Part shown: positions 11,401 to 24,039 of the stretch, in pieces
Layout: every line of letters starts with the position of its first letter
Numbering within the stretch: position 1 is the stretch's first letter
Source: Macquaria australasica
Lineage: Eukaryota > Chordata > Actinopteri > Centrarchiformes > Percichthyidae
DNA: 64,000 bases
NCBI GenBank assembly: GCA_005408345.1
Contig: SEMN01000150.1
Span: forward strand, 744,001-808,000
Direction: 5' to 3'
Position numbers and translations under genes: made by a program
Notes under the pieces: model-generated
Databases searched by the model: none
What the model was told of the DNA's origin: nothing
What the model saw: only the letters and a program-made list of their open reading frames with translations

Positions 11401-14400
11401 CAAGTTTTTGGCAAGCTCGGGCTGGTGCCACTGCTACTGTATGTGCCCAGGCAGAGCAAGTTAACTTGTAACATAATTTTCCCTCTTCACTGCTGTAATA
11501 TTTTGCAAAAAGGTTAGGCTCAGATTTGAGCTATAGTACCAAACCTGTAGGGAAATATCACTGCTGCAAGAGTTTGGCTTTGGACCAGACTCCCACTACT
11601 TCAGGCTACACCTGTCCCCCAAGTCAAGTCAAGTGAATTGTGTTTATCACAAATCACAAATTAGCCTCACAGGGCCCCACCTATCTCCTTCTCTTGTTCT
11701 TACTCTTGCATGTACTCAGCAAGTAATTGGCTATAACTAAAATTACTCACCTAATACAACAGATAAAAAACAAGTGGAAAAATGAATAAAGAAGAAACAT
11801 ACATTTGTGCATTATACATGCATTATTAAGAAAAGTAATTGCATAATTAATAATAAGTAGTTAGCATTTTTGTTTACCTTTGATATTTTTATTGTATTTA
11901 GAATTGTTTAATGTGACTTTATCAAACATGTGGGTGGTGCTTTTGATGTACTGCTGGTTGGTCATTGTCACAGAGCATTATTTGGCTGGACTTGCCTTAC
12001 TTGACTAAAAATAACTTTGGAATACTTCTGTGAACACTGCAAGCCCTAACACATTGTCATTATAAAGTCACAGTTTGTCTGTTGGCCACTGCCAAGAAGA
12101 CTGGTCAGAGCAATGCTGTTATAGTGTTATAATACAGTTTCACAGCATTAAGAGATTTGGCTACCGCTGCAGAGAATGTTTGCCTTGATGTTTTGCTTTT
12201 AGAGACTGGGTTAAAGCCCTCTGTTCAGGGTTGTGAAAGCACAAATATTGTAGCTGCAGAGTATTCAAATACATACTTAATGGAGGTGGACTTTAAGCTT
12301 GACTTAGCCCAACTAAACAGGTTCAGATTTCAGGCTAAGAGGAAGTGCACCATATCATGATAAAATTAACAATAACAGCAATACAAATATATAACCACGC
12401 GACCAAGGTAAATATTTAAATCCTTAAAGCTGCACTGATCAAATATTATATTAAAAATTGATAAAACTACAATGTGTAAATTACTTTTTGTCAGAAATGT
12501 GCTGTTGCACCTGGAGCTACACCTAACAGTGATGTCCGAGTGTAATGAACATACCCTGACTACACTTTTATACATCGGTGTCATTTACACTGGGGACGCT
12601 GGGGAAAAGTCCCCAGTTTTGATGCGCCGTTATGCAATTTCTTTCCCGACTCGCCGTAATTATCTACTCAGACCTCATACTGATCCCCCCATTACATTGC
12701 CTAAAATTGCGTATGTTGAAGACATGTTGTTTTTTTCATTTGAGCCCTCATGTCCCCACCACTTTTCAACACAAAGTGACTTCCTTGCTTTTATATGACT
12801 GCAGCAAGCAGATAACTGCAACCACCTGAAGTCACAAAAACAGGGTTCATAGCTACTTCTAAGTTACGCTTTAAGGAAACTTAAACTGGTTTCATAGATG
12901 TAGTTTATATGAGACACATGTAGGCAGGCGTTTTGTCTGCACGTACGGATTGTCCTAGAGGATGCTACGGACTGTTTTCAAAGACGTCTCCTCACAGGCC
13001 AATGAAAGTAAAGACAAAAACAAAAAACTACATGAATAATACTGCCCGGGATATACAGTAGAGGTATTTGAGCTAGTTTCAAGTGAGGCTTTGTTAGCTG
13101 ATAAAAGTGCAATACTGTAGCTTCTCACACAGGAATAGGCTATATGGTGCTTATTATATTCAGCTTTATTGTGAACCATACACAGGCTACTGTGGGCTGT
13201 AGCCAATGATCAGATAAAGAAGAAATGCTACTCGTAGTGTAGCTCCCAGTTGTTGTTTTTTAAACAGCCTGTTTCCAAGACAAACAGCATAGAAGTATTG
13301 ACAGCTAACATGACTAAGGATGTTCTGGGATGCTACATGAATGTTGCCCTAGCACACTATAATGAAATGCTCCTGATACATTAAAGTTAGCATGTTTTAC
13401 TGTATGAGGTACTCTGCTTAAAGAAGGTTTAGAACTGCTGCACATTACATTTTTTTGACATTATCATTTTGAGGCATATCGTTATTATTCCACCACCTGA
13501 GAAGACAAAAAGAGAAGTGAAACCCAGCGCAATTTTTGTGATAAAATATAGTAATCGAAGAAAGTTGTTTGCTGGGGTGTTGCTTGGTCCAATCTGTGCT
13601 TTGCTTTTTTATTTGGGTTGAGAGGCATGCTTTTCATTTTGCATATCAAAGGCACAGTGTCTGATGTTCAGGATATAGTGAAATATTTACCTGTGATGCC
13701 TGGAAGACAGTACCTCTTGATTCAGCTACTCTCTATCCACGGCTTCCGCAATATCTCAGTTTTGATCTCTCTCTCTCCCTTTCTTTCTCTCTCTGTGTGC
13801 TCCTCCACCTCTTTTTTGTTGAAAAGGATATTTTATCAAGTATGTCATCATCATGATCATTACTTTACCCCTATAACCCCTTTGTTGTGCACCATTTTCA
13901 GGCCTGTGGAAATTCTAATCATCTGTGGTTAAATTGGCGTTTAATGTTTGTAGTTGTTCAAAGGATAGGGAGAGCAGCATGTGGTAGTGGCAGCCCTAAC
14001 TGCAGGCTGCACAGGAATATTTCACAGGCCTGACAAACTGAACAGATGTTGCTATAAACAGACACATGCAGGTTTATGCACATGCATTCATTCCTTAAAT
14101 CTTAACCCTAAACTGTTCTAAAAACCTAATGTTAAACTTAAAGCAAAGGTCACAGTACTAAATGGACTTGGTAAACAAAGTCATTTGAGAGTGGGATGTA
14201 TCTACGAAACTACCAGAAAACTTGCTACAAAATGATTTTTAGGCGCAGCAGTCACAACAAAACTCAGCAAGATCTTGGTGTGATTGCTTTTTGTTCCATT
14301 TCGTTATCAGCAGTCAATCTTTACCCACACTCAGCAGGCCTGACCATCTTGGAACAGGGATTGCTCTCTGTGGAGGCCCTTCCCCAAGTTCCCTTTCAGG

Positions 14401-15860
14401 TTTTTTGTCTTTCTTATAAGTTGTCAGTGGGAGTTTTTGCCTCTGAGAGATGTCATTTTAATTTTTTATTTATGATTTAAAATTGTGGGCATGTAAAGTA
14501 CAAACTATACTGTACATACGTACATTTGATCTGCCACAAACACACACAAATATCCCTTGATTTGTAGCCTGTACACAGCTGCTCATCTGCTGCCTCCTCC
14601 TCCCCTTCTACAGTGCATCTGTAGAAAGACAGACCCACACAGCTACAGTTATAACCATCCTTGAACATTTGGACAACCACCTGCAGACACATGCATTACT
14701 TTTTAACAGCCTGTATATGTTCATCATCCACTTCACACACAGCAGTTTATATAACACTGAGGTCGGGCTTTCAGTGGTAAAAGGCATGGAGGGAAAGGTG
14801 AGAATGGCACTGGCAACACGCAGTCAGACAGGTGTAAATGAGGATACAAAGGCAGATAGTTCAGAAAGACTACATTTAGATCAGAGACAGAGGCTTGATG
14901 GGGCTGGGAATATGAGGCACTGTCTCCACAGTAAGTTGTCCAACAACAAAGTCCCATTTTATCTGCATATCTTACAACCAGGCTTTCTGTAATTCTTTGT
15001 TGCAGTACAACAACTTCTTTCTGGAGAGGCTTGACAACTTACAAAAAATGCCTTTGTTTTCAAATTGTGTTTTCATTAATTGTGTTTTCTCACTTTTAGC
15101 AATTTTCCACAAAAGACAAGGAAAAATGCAACTGTTGCATATTTGCATAGTCGTTATGAATGAGACCTAAACAAGATCCATACCAGTGTTTGCTTTATTG
15201 CCGTACATATTATTGTTTTAGGCAGCCTGAGACAGCTATGCCTTCTTTGGTCTTCAGCTGCGTTGCGTGATGCTCTCGTCCTTTCTCGTGTCATGCCTAC
15301 ATACAGAAGTCCCCACTGACAGTGACGCACGCACAAAAATAGAGGTGCGAGACAAAATGGAGATCACTGCAGGAGGACTGAGAGAGGGGGTGGCATATTG
15401 ATTTAAAAGTGTTAACTAATGAGGAACAAGCATGGCTGATGAAAGCTGTAAATAGCTTGTCGTTCAATTTGCAGACACACTTTTCCTGTGCAGGTTTATC
15501 CCCTCCTCCCATTGCAATCAGCGGTCCGAAAGCACATGAATACACACAAACGCAGGCCGAGTGTGAATAATTTAGTGCTAATGGAGAGATAAATAATCTC
15601 CTCATTTGCACTGGGGGTAATTGATTCACGGGAATAGTTTGCCCCTCCACCTCATCCCTATACTTTTACACCTCCCTCCTCTCCCCCACCTTCATCCTCT
15701 CTTCCTCCTCTTAGTCCTTCTCCTCATCATTCCCACATTCTGTCTATCCACCTACTGCTTTCTCCCCGGGGCATTTGTGTGTTCCATTACTGCTCACCCT
15801 GCCCATGACAGCTACTATTAACCTTGGAGGTGTACGTGTGTTTGTGTGCGTGTTTCTCAG
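11401..15860. other. Intergenic, no supported gene
   Basis: No exon, RNA gene or well-bounded element recognised. 12588-12790 has a compositionally distinct stretch with a GGGGA/TCCCC inverted pair and may be an old repeat. A CT-rich patch lies at 13768-13795 and a pyrimidine-rich one at 15643-15730. Confidence 0.45.
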
Positions 15861-15922
15861 TGTGTGTGTGTGTGTGCAGGAGAGTGAGCTTGAGCAAGAG
15901 AGAGAGTGAGAGACGGTGTGTG

Positions 15923-15953
<31 letters not shown>

Positions 15954-16089
15954 ATACATATGCATTGGTTTGTCAATTGTACATTTATGTGTGTGCGTGA
16001 GAGAGAGAGAGACAGATGGGATAAAGAAAGGAGTAAGACAGCTTGTTTGGAGATAGCCTATGTCTTTGCATGTGTTTGTGTGTTTTCGC

Positions 16090-16137
<48 letters not shown>
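15861..16137. repeat. Cluster of (GT)n and (GA)n microsatellites
   Basis: (GT)n at 15861-15877 and 15917-15953, GA-rich at 15895-15912 and 15998-16012, then an uninterrupted (TG)n at 16091-16137. All GT on the plus strand. Confidence 0.95.
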
Positions 16138-16140
<3 letters not shown>

Positions 16141-16540
16141 CAGGTGGGACATATTAAAACAGCCGTAGGCAATTGAATTGACTGTTGCTCTGCAAATAAG
16201 GAGAGGAGGTCATGGATAACAGCTCTCATATCCACAGACCCCACATGCCATACTAAATAGCTCTCCATCCTCTTACTTTCCCTCTTTCTCCCGCTCTGTT
16301 TTCTCTCTTGTTTCACAAACACACACACACACACCAACGCTCTCTTCCCCTCTCCTCATCAGGTTTCTCTTTATACATCACTCTCTTTCTTTCTGTCTGT
16401 CTCTCTCCCTCCCCTCCCTTTTCACTCTATTCCACCTTCTACTCGAGCCAACTCCCCGTAATGAAACTCTAATGGTCTGCCATTCGTTTCCGCTCTTTGC
16501 TTAGTGAGGTGATGCAGCAAGGGCTAATGGTCCTATTTGT

Positions 16541-16562
16541 GTGTGTGTGTGTGTGTGTGTGT
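16541..16562. repeat. (GT)n microsatellite
   Basis: About 11 GT copies followed by GCGCGTGCATG. Confidence 0.95.
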
Positions 16563-16739
16563 GCGCGTGCATGTTCAGGACTGTATCGCGGGGATAGGCA
16601 GACAGTGGTATCATCAGCCTATGGGCCCTATAACATTTCACATGGTGCTGCTGCAGTGGCCAGGTGCCCCCCATAACTCTAACTAATGTCTCAATACCAT
16701 CCTATTTACTGCTATGAGGTGGGTGTAAGTGTGAGTTCG

Positions 16740-16967
16740 GTGTGTGTGTGTGTGTGTGGGGTTTGTGTGTGTTTGTGTTGGCAGGAGAGAGAGATGATCC
16801 TTGGGGAGAGCAGATAGATGGAATAATGCATGTTTTGAATATTATTACTATGCAGAATCTGGATGGAATATTGGGAGGCATTCAAGCACTGATGGGACTC
16901 GGTAATGGCAGTGGTGTCTGGGACTGGACACAGACATCCACCACACACACACACACACACACACACA
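16740..16967. repeat. (GT)n and (CA)n microsatellite pair
   Basis: (GT)n at 16740-16758 and, in opposite strand sense, (CA)n at 16942-16967. They bracket a unique ~180-bp segment and could pair as an imperfect inverted repeat. Confidence 0.9.
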
Positions 16968-17159
16968 AACATGGATACACAAACATGGACACACACTTTC
17001 TATGAGAAGCTGACAAGTATAAATGACTTAGATTAATGATGTGAGGAAATACAGGTGGTTCATTTTCTTCAAACTCTGTTTCTCTTTTCTCATTTGATGA
17101 TCCATCTCCGTACACCTTTACTACCAGGTATGCATGTGTTCATATGTGTGCACGTATGC

Positions 17160-17275
17160 GTATATGCGTAATCCATCACACTGGTTTTGATTATCAATGA
17201 TAGGCAGTGTAATGAGGTGCCATAAAATCAGATTAATTTGAGGCTGGGCAAGAAACCAGTGCCAGATGCTCCCTG
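17160..17275. promoter_or_regulatory. Candidate conserved non-coding element
   Basis: A short unique island between microsatellites with closely packed homeodomain-type cores (GTAATCC, TTGATTATCAATGA, CAGATTAATTTGA). Composition only; conservation untested. Confidence 0.25.
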
Positions 17276-17297
17276 CCAGCTTCTCTCTCTACCTCTC

Positions 17298-17299
<2 letters not shown>

Positions 17300-17369
<70 letters not shown>
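17300..17369. repeat. (CT)n-(CA)n compound microsatellite
   Basis: (CT)16 at 17301-17332, an interrupted CACTCTCT, then (CA)n at 17341-17369. Confidence 0.97.
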
Positions 17370-17371
<2 letters not shown>

Positions 17372-18558
17372 AGAGCAGAGTGGGGAGGATATGTGGTCCT
17401 TTGTCTCAGTACATCTCCAGTGTATATGCATATCTGCATCAGCTCTTGCGGAGGTAAACACAACTCCATCTCTGTGACTAGATCAATACTTCCTCTCGTT
17501 CTCTGTCCGCACACATTCACACTCGCTCCTCGTTTGTATGAATTAGATAATGGACCATCAGCAAAACAAAGTTGATTTGTTTGCCTGAGTTTACAAAAGA
17601 TTTTCACACATTTTTAAATCAAAAGCCTTGATTTGTCATATCATATTTTGTTACTGTATGTATCATCTATTCGACATTTCGTAACGTAGCACTCACTCAT
17701 TTGTATGTTTAGAGGAGGGAAATGAAAACACACGGTGTTTGGCTACTTTCTGTACTTGTTACGCTGCTGGTTGGTGTTTTGCTCATGCAATATCTTTGTA
17801 AACATCTCAAACAACTGGGTACCCCAGCTGCAGAGAGAAAAGTGCTGGTAAATTGTATGACAGTAGCATGGGTACCAATTTCTCTCCACTTTTCTTCCCA
17901 CTTTCTGTGACACTTTCTTGCGGTAACAGAATGTTTTTCGGGGGGCTAGAATGTGTGGTTAAAAAAAACAAACAAACCGTGTTAACATGGGAGCTGCATT
18001 TTCAGCAGGTTACTGGGGTAGCAGGTTACTTGGAGAGACTATCCATCTAGTCAAACCAGGGCCCTGATCTTCAAATGTGGCTAAAATTAGGCTAAAATTA
18101 GGCTAAAATGATCCTGTTAATTCTCATCCAGCTAATTTGATGTTTTGAACTCAGTTAGAGGATTAATTTGTTAATCTCAGACGACGTTATCATGAATGAG
18201 TGCACTCTCATTTTGAAGTAATGGCAATGTTAGAGTTGAAACCATTATCAGACTTTATATGATTGGCTGAATGAAGGAAATAGACGTTATGTGTGCTCCT
18301 GCATTGTTACTGGCCTTATTGTGTTCTACATTGTGCTCCATAATGTTTCCGGTTTCCACTCTTCCATAGTTGTCATGCAATTAGCTATTATGAGGGAATG
18401 AGGTTACACCGTGAGTGATGTTGTTTTCATGATTAAGCAGATTTAATTGCATGGCCAAACATCAGCAAAGGCTGCCTGGTACACAGTCTTATTTAAATAA
18501 TTAACCTTTAGTTTATACATGTATTCCATTTCGAAATTGATTGTTTTAATCCACGTAA
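17370..18558. other. Intergenic with possible conserved blocks
   Basis: No gene. An 11-bp tandem repeat (GGCTAAAATTA, about three copies) lies at 18079-18109. The 18110-18500 portion is repeat-free with many ATTA/TAAT cores and could be regulatory. Confidence 0.4.
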
Positions 18559-18694
<136 letters not shown>

Positions 18695-18982
18695 GACACA
18701 CAGCTACTTCTTTCACTCTGTCTTTCTATTTGGTTGCCTGTAAGCCCCTCTCAGTATCAGTTCAGCTGTGATATAGTATGGACTAAATGAAGGAAAAGGT
18801 CAATTGCTGTTGTCAAGTAAACCCTTATCTGGATTTATGACAATAGTCTGGCAGAGAGGGGATATGCGAGGGCCTCATTCTGCCCTCTGTATACACTGCT
18901 TCCTTGTCCAATTAACTACACACTTAAGCATGCTCACACATACACTTGCACAGATATCCACACATGCAATAACACACTCTCT

Positions 18983-19043
18983 TTCTCTGCCTCTCTCTCT
19001 CTCTCTCTCTTTTGTTTCTCTCTCTCTCTGTCTCTCTCTCTCT

Positions 19044-19109
<66 letters not shown>
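18983..19109. repeat. (CT)n-(CA)n compound microsatellite
   Basis: Interrupted CT tracts at 18983-19043, then an uninterrupted (AC)n at 19047-19109. Confidence 0.97.
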
Positions 19110-19112
<3 letters not shown>

Positions 19113-19421
19113 CCTGTCTAATTAATGCAGGAACCTGCTGGCAACCGAGAGCTGACCTGAAAAGAACTCCCCTCTTTCCACTCTTCGCCTCTCTCTGTCT
19201 GCTCTTTCCCTTATCAAACTTTTTACCATTTTTTAAAATATGGGTTGACAGAAAGTGCAGCTACCTGTAACCTTAGCCATCACATCTAGATCTTGCATAG
19301 CTACTGTGAGCCAGATATTAGCTGTCTTCTTAGTTCCTTTTTCCCCCGCTGTTTTCAAGAAGCCTAATAATGTTCGTTCACATGCATGTGTGTGTGTGCG
19401 CATGTGTGTGACAGTGTTTTC

Positions 19422-19442
19422 TGTGTGTGTGTGTGTGTGTGT
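19422..19442. repeat. (GT)n microsatellite
   Basis: About 10 GT copies; shorter GT runs occur at 19389-19399 and 19640-19658. Confidence 0.93.
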
Positions 19443-19811
19443 CTTTGAGTAAGTGTGGATGTGTCCATACTCCAGTAATTACTGCCAAGCATCCCTCTGC
19501 TAGCCCCAGCAGTCCCCATTCTGCAGACTACATTAGTGAACTAGACATTTTTGTCCTTATATGGGCAAATATTCCTCCATCATCTGGCTCTGTTCTTTTA
19601 TCACTTTTCCCTGTCAGGATTTGTGTGTGTACTAGTGTACTAGTGTGTGTGTGTGTGTTTGTTCTATAGGTGTGTGTACTGTATGTGCATAACATGTCCA
19701 TGCCTCCTTGCTTGTGTGTGGACACATGTTTAATTAGGGGGTATTTTTGATAAGGCTTTATGTATGCGCAAATGTCCTTGAGTGTGCATACATTTGTGCA
19801 TGCATCAGTGT

Positions 19812-19837
19812 TTGTGTGTGTGTGTGTGTGTGTGTGT
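19812..19837. repeat. (GT)n microsatellite
   Basis: About 13 GT copies. Confidence 0.95.
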
Positions 19838-19879
19838 CAGCAGGGTGAATCTTAAATTGTATTCTCCTGCCATCATCTA

Positions 19880-20165
19880 TCTGATTATGTGATTCAAAGG
19901 GCAGAAGTTCTCCCTCACCTCCAGCTTGTGCGGTAATGAAAAAGGCTCCGATTATGAAAATAACCCCCTCCCGCTGCCACCGACACATTTCGGGAGCAAA
20001 TGGGAGGGCCTTGATTTCTCTGTTCCCTGCTCAGTTTCCTGTGCAGACTGTGCGTGTGGCCGGGAGGTCTGGTTAAAGATAGAGATGGAGATGGCAAACA
20101 CATTGAAATTAGATCGGGATGATTAGGTGCTGCTCTCGACTTCCACAGCATTATTGAAGAACTCC
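19880..20165. promoter_or_regulatory. Candidate conserved non-coding element
   Basis: Repeat-free island directly after a microsatellite cluster, with balanced base composition and retained CpGs. Homeodomain-like cores (GATTATGAAAATAA, GGGATGATTAGG) lie in an otherwise unstructured background. Open frames here are short and overlap on both strands. Candidate only. Confidence 0.3.
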
Positions 20166-21429
20166 TCTGACTGACACTTTCACTCACTTCAGTTTGGCGA
20201 GATGAAGATGGAAGTAAATGATTACAGAGCTGGAGTTCCAGCGATTCTCGGTTAGAGAAATGGGAGAACAGAGAACTCAAGGATAGAGGCTCACTCAGTG
20301 CTGTCAGGAACATGTAAGGGAAAGAAATTATAAATGCCTCATCCGTAAAACTTTCCTTAAAGTGTAATTCTGTTTTATTTTGTCCAGCTGTACCACCCCC
20401 ACTCTGCTGTACATACTACTATTTATTAGGTTCAGTTTTTTTTTAACTTTGTATATATATATCATTGTTCTTACTATCACTATCCCATTGGTCTATTATT
20501 CATTCTGTATATTAGTTTCACATTTTTTGTATTAAAAGCCCACCATTAACAGGAAGGCTGGAATATGTTTAATGTGAAAAATGTGCTTGAAGTTTTGGGT
20601 TGCATTCACGTTAGCTTAACATTGTTCGTGACAAATGGAAACGTGAAAGGGCAGAAAATGGCATTTCTGTTAAAAAAACAGAAACTGAGAACAGTGGTGA
20701 GTACGACATGAATCTGCACTGATGGAATTAGTGCTGCTGTTTTGAGTTTACATTAACTGGAAAGCAGGCAAAATTAGGTAGAAAACCCATTTACATATAA
20801 GCCCAAAAAAAGGCTGTCTCTGACATTGACGTAAATAAAGGCCACTAGAAGTTTGCCATTAATGAATACTTACAGTACAGGAGGCAACCACAATCAAAAA
20901 AAATACTTTGCAACACACGATAGATCATGAATACAATACATTAAAATGATCTGATGTCAACTGGAAAACACATTGTAGCACGATTTGTTAAAATATCACC
21001 ACCTTTTTCACCTTTTCCCCCTTTTTCATACAGGCCTTGTCCTTTTAAACATCCTGGATAGTCTTTCCAAATCTGTTTAGGACTCTGTTGTCTCTATTAT
21101 AAAAAAAAAAAAAACATAGACAAAGAGCACTATCCATGATCCTGAAACTCTATAATAGACCTTTGTCTGTGGTGCTGAACTGGCTCTGCTTTGCAATAGT
21201 GTCTCTCCTTAGTTATTAACTAAGTGTCTAAATATGCTCTGTACATCTAGTTGACTTGTTTGACACAAGCCCTGTCAGATGACCCCACACACACACACAT
21301 ACTGTCTTATATAAAGCTGAAAGCTGTTATTAGTGTTGTAACCACTTTGTATCTCAGAGCCATGTACATGTTGCTGATGGCACTCACACTTATGGACTGC
21401 ATACTGCTGGACAGTAATGTCCCCATGAC
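20166..21429. other. Intergenic, no supported gene
   Basis: AT-rich DNA with short homopolymers (A14 near 21101-21114). No gene or clear element. Confidence 0.5.
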
Positions 21430-21565
21430 TGACGACCAGTGAGGTAATTGGCTAATGGTGAAGAGAGCATTGCTTAATTACTTCCTTCATTTGATGCGAT
21501 TGGACGCTGCACCAAGGTGACATTTGCCTACATCATGTCCATCCTCTTAGTCAATTAGCCAACCA
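21430..21565. promoter_or_regulatory. Candidate conserved non-coding element with paired TAATTG/CAATTA motifs
   Basis: Contains GTAATTGGCTAATGG at the left, GCTTAATTACTTCC in the middle and AGTCAATTAGCCAACC at the right. The outer two are near reverse complements (TTGGCTAAT / ATTAGCCAA). Palindromic TAAT sites are typical of homeobox-bound enhancers. Not tested for conservation. Confidence 0.3.
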
Positions 21566-23971
21566 AGTGAAATGGAATGAATGGGAATGGAGGGGATGCA
21601 TTAGTCTGTAGAGCGATGGTAAACATCTTTAACCTGTTTAGAAGATTAGTTTAATTTGTCATATTTATGCAAGCATGAACACATGTTGTCTCCAAGTTTC
21701 TCACTCACTTTTCCCACCTGAAGGTGTCCACTCGTCTCATACACACACACACACACACTATAATTTATGTAATCATCATGGCTTGTCTTTCCAACAATCA
21801 TATGAGAATGTGGACAGCCTCCTGCGGCTAGAATAGAGATGGGACCCACTCAGTCAGTGAGAACTTGCCTTCATTGTTATTATGCAGCTGTCTGGATAAG
21901 TGAGAGTGTATAGAGATAAAACTGAGCTGTATATTTTCCAGCCAGTTACACACAGACACATACAAACATATTTTTCTTGCTTATAAGCACAAATACACCA
22001 ACACACACAGATATACACACAGTAACACACATAATGTAATGGCTTGTGGTTATATATCTCTTTGATGTGAACCCAGGGGACATAGATTTATGACTCTTGT
22101 CTCCACAATCACTTTTGGATTCAAACTTCTGTAGAGCGCCACACAAAAAGACGGCATGTGTGTGGCACAGCGGGCAGAGAGGCTGTGTGTGTCCTAATGT
22201 CGTCACATCAGAATGATACATGCACATAGCATATTGAGCTGCACATAATGCGCCCAAATTGAGCTAGTTTCAGGAAATACTGTATGAATACTAAGTGATG
22301 GATATGCTAGTGACTACCGAGAGATATTTGAACGTTTTCTTCTGTGCAGTGTGATTGCACCATTTCACAATCAATAACTTCAGGCCACAGTTCTTGGAGT
22401 GTCTGTTTACGTAATGTGATTTAGTTCTTTGCAAGCATGATTGAAACAACAACAAAATTATGTTTACACACTAAGTTATCAGTTTATTCGGTCCACCTAG
22501 CTAAAACTAAAGCAGACTAATACACCAGTCCTGCAATGAATACTAACTCCATGAAGTTTATAATGTTCAGTTTTTGTTGAAACTGTTTTATGGAGGTGTT
22601 GTTTCAACTGTCTGATCATAGTGGACAATTCAGTTTGTGGTTCATTATATGATACAATTCAGCAAATTGACAACTGAGTTGTGCCTGGATTATGTTCACA
22701 GGCAACGTTTTTTGAGTGAATGAAGCCCTACATTTATCTACCGCACCGGAGTCGCAGGGAGGTGGATGGGATGGACAATGGGCGTACGTAGCGCAGGACT
22801 TTGAGACCGAGGTTTGCATCCTGGGTACCGTGTTAAGGTTGGGGAAAGATTATGGTTTTGGTTAAATGTTAATAAAAACGTTTTGTCTCAAGTCACTGCG
22901 GACTATATATGTATTAAAGCAACATTATGCAACTATTTTACCTTAAAATAACAGCTTCGAAATCATTTTGATGGTACACTGAATTGTACTAGGGAGAATG
23001 GCTCCTCTTTCATTCCCACTGCGTGCCCCAAACGCCTGTTCTTGCACTATGTAACTTGGGTTGAGCAGGTTGCAAGACAGGATATTTTGGCAGAAAACAA
23101 ATGAAACACATTGTCATTGAACATTTTACTGATACGTTCAATATCAATAGTTTTGCAACTTGCCAGATACGTTGATTAACAACATTTCCTCATTATGTTA
23201 ATAGAAAACAAAATATATTTGCTGTTACAAATTAGTAATGAACATAATTTCTAGGAGACAGGGTTGGATTGAAAAGAGAGAGTTGTACAGTGTGCCTTTG
23301 CCATGTCATCAGCTTGAAAATGAGCTGCCTGGCCTTTGTTAATCACAGACACTGATTCTGGTCTGTATACAGACTCTCATAATACTATTGTAAACAGAGC
23401 AGCATTAGGAGTTATCCTCAAGAACCCACCACCCCACCAGCCTCACTCCTTAGAGGAGGCTTAGAAAGAGGAGGGACAAATCTGGATTTTGCACCAACGC
23501 ATCTGCCCCAGGAATATTACCAACACAGGAAGCACACGCTTGTTTAATTCACATTCATATGCAGCAGGATTTATTTTTTCATTTAAGATTATGAAAGATT
23601 GTCTGAGCATCTCAATAACAGGGTCTCAACATAAGTAATCTCCTTTGAGGAGGGATAATAAGAGGAGACTGCTTGTATTTATGGCAAGTAGTTTACGATA
23701 AAGCTTGGCATCATGGACCAGATGAGTATGTATACACTTCCGGCCTTTGTGAAAGAGTTAAACATAAACCATGCATTTCAAGTGGATGCACAGCCAGCGT
23801 ATATAGCTCCTTTACGTGTGCATGTCACCAGGGTTGCCAAGCGTAAATTAATGAATCAAGTTGAAAATGTCAAAGCAGGTCCCAGATCGCTCTGCCGTGG
23901 CTCAGCTGTAGAGCACTGTCAGCACCAGGCGACTAACTGATGGTAAGAGGCCTCACTCACAAAACAAACAG

Positions 23972-23972
<1 letters not shown>
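21566..23972. other. Intergenic, no supported gene
   Basis: A short (CA)9-type run at 21740-21758. The stretch 22740-22905 (GTACGTAGCGCAGGAC, CGAGGTTTGCATCCTGGGTA) resembles a recurrent fish repeat but borders are unclear. No gene recognised. Confidence 0.45.

Positions 23973-24037
<65 letters not shown>
23973..24037. repeat. (CA)n microsatellite
   Basis: About 32 uninterrupted CA copies. Confidence 0.97.

Positions 24038-24039
<2 letters not shown>

Noticed and set aside
14340..14475. Possible antisense copy of the 33531-type repeat (GGGAGTTTTTGCC similarity)
   Set aside because: Only a short match; the diagnostic TATAGCGCC and AGAACCAGGC parts are missing.
15744..16337. 197-codon minus-strand open frame rich in His-Thr repeats
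   Set aside because: Its length comes from translating (CA)n/(GT)n tracts; there is no domain, start context or splice structure.
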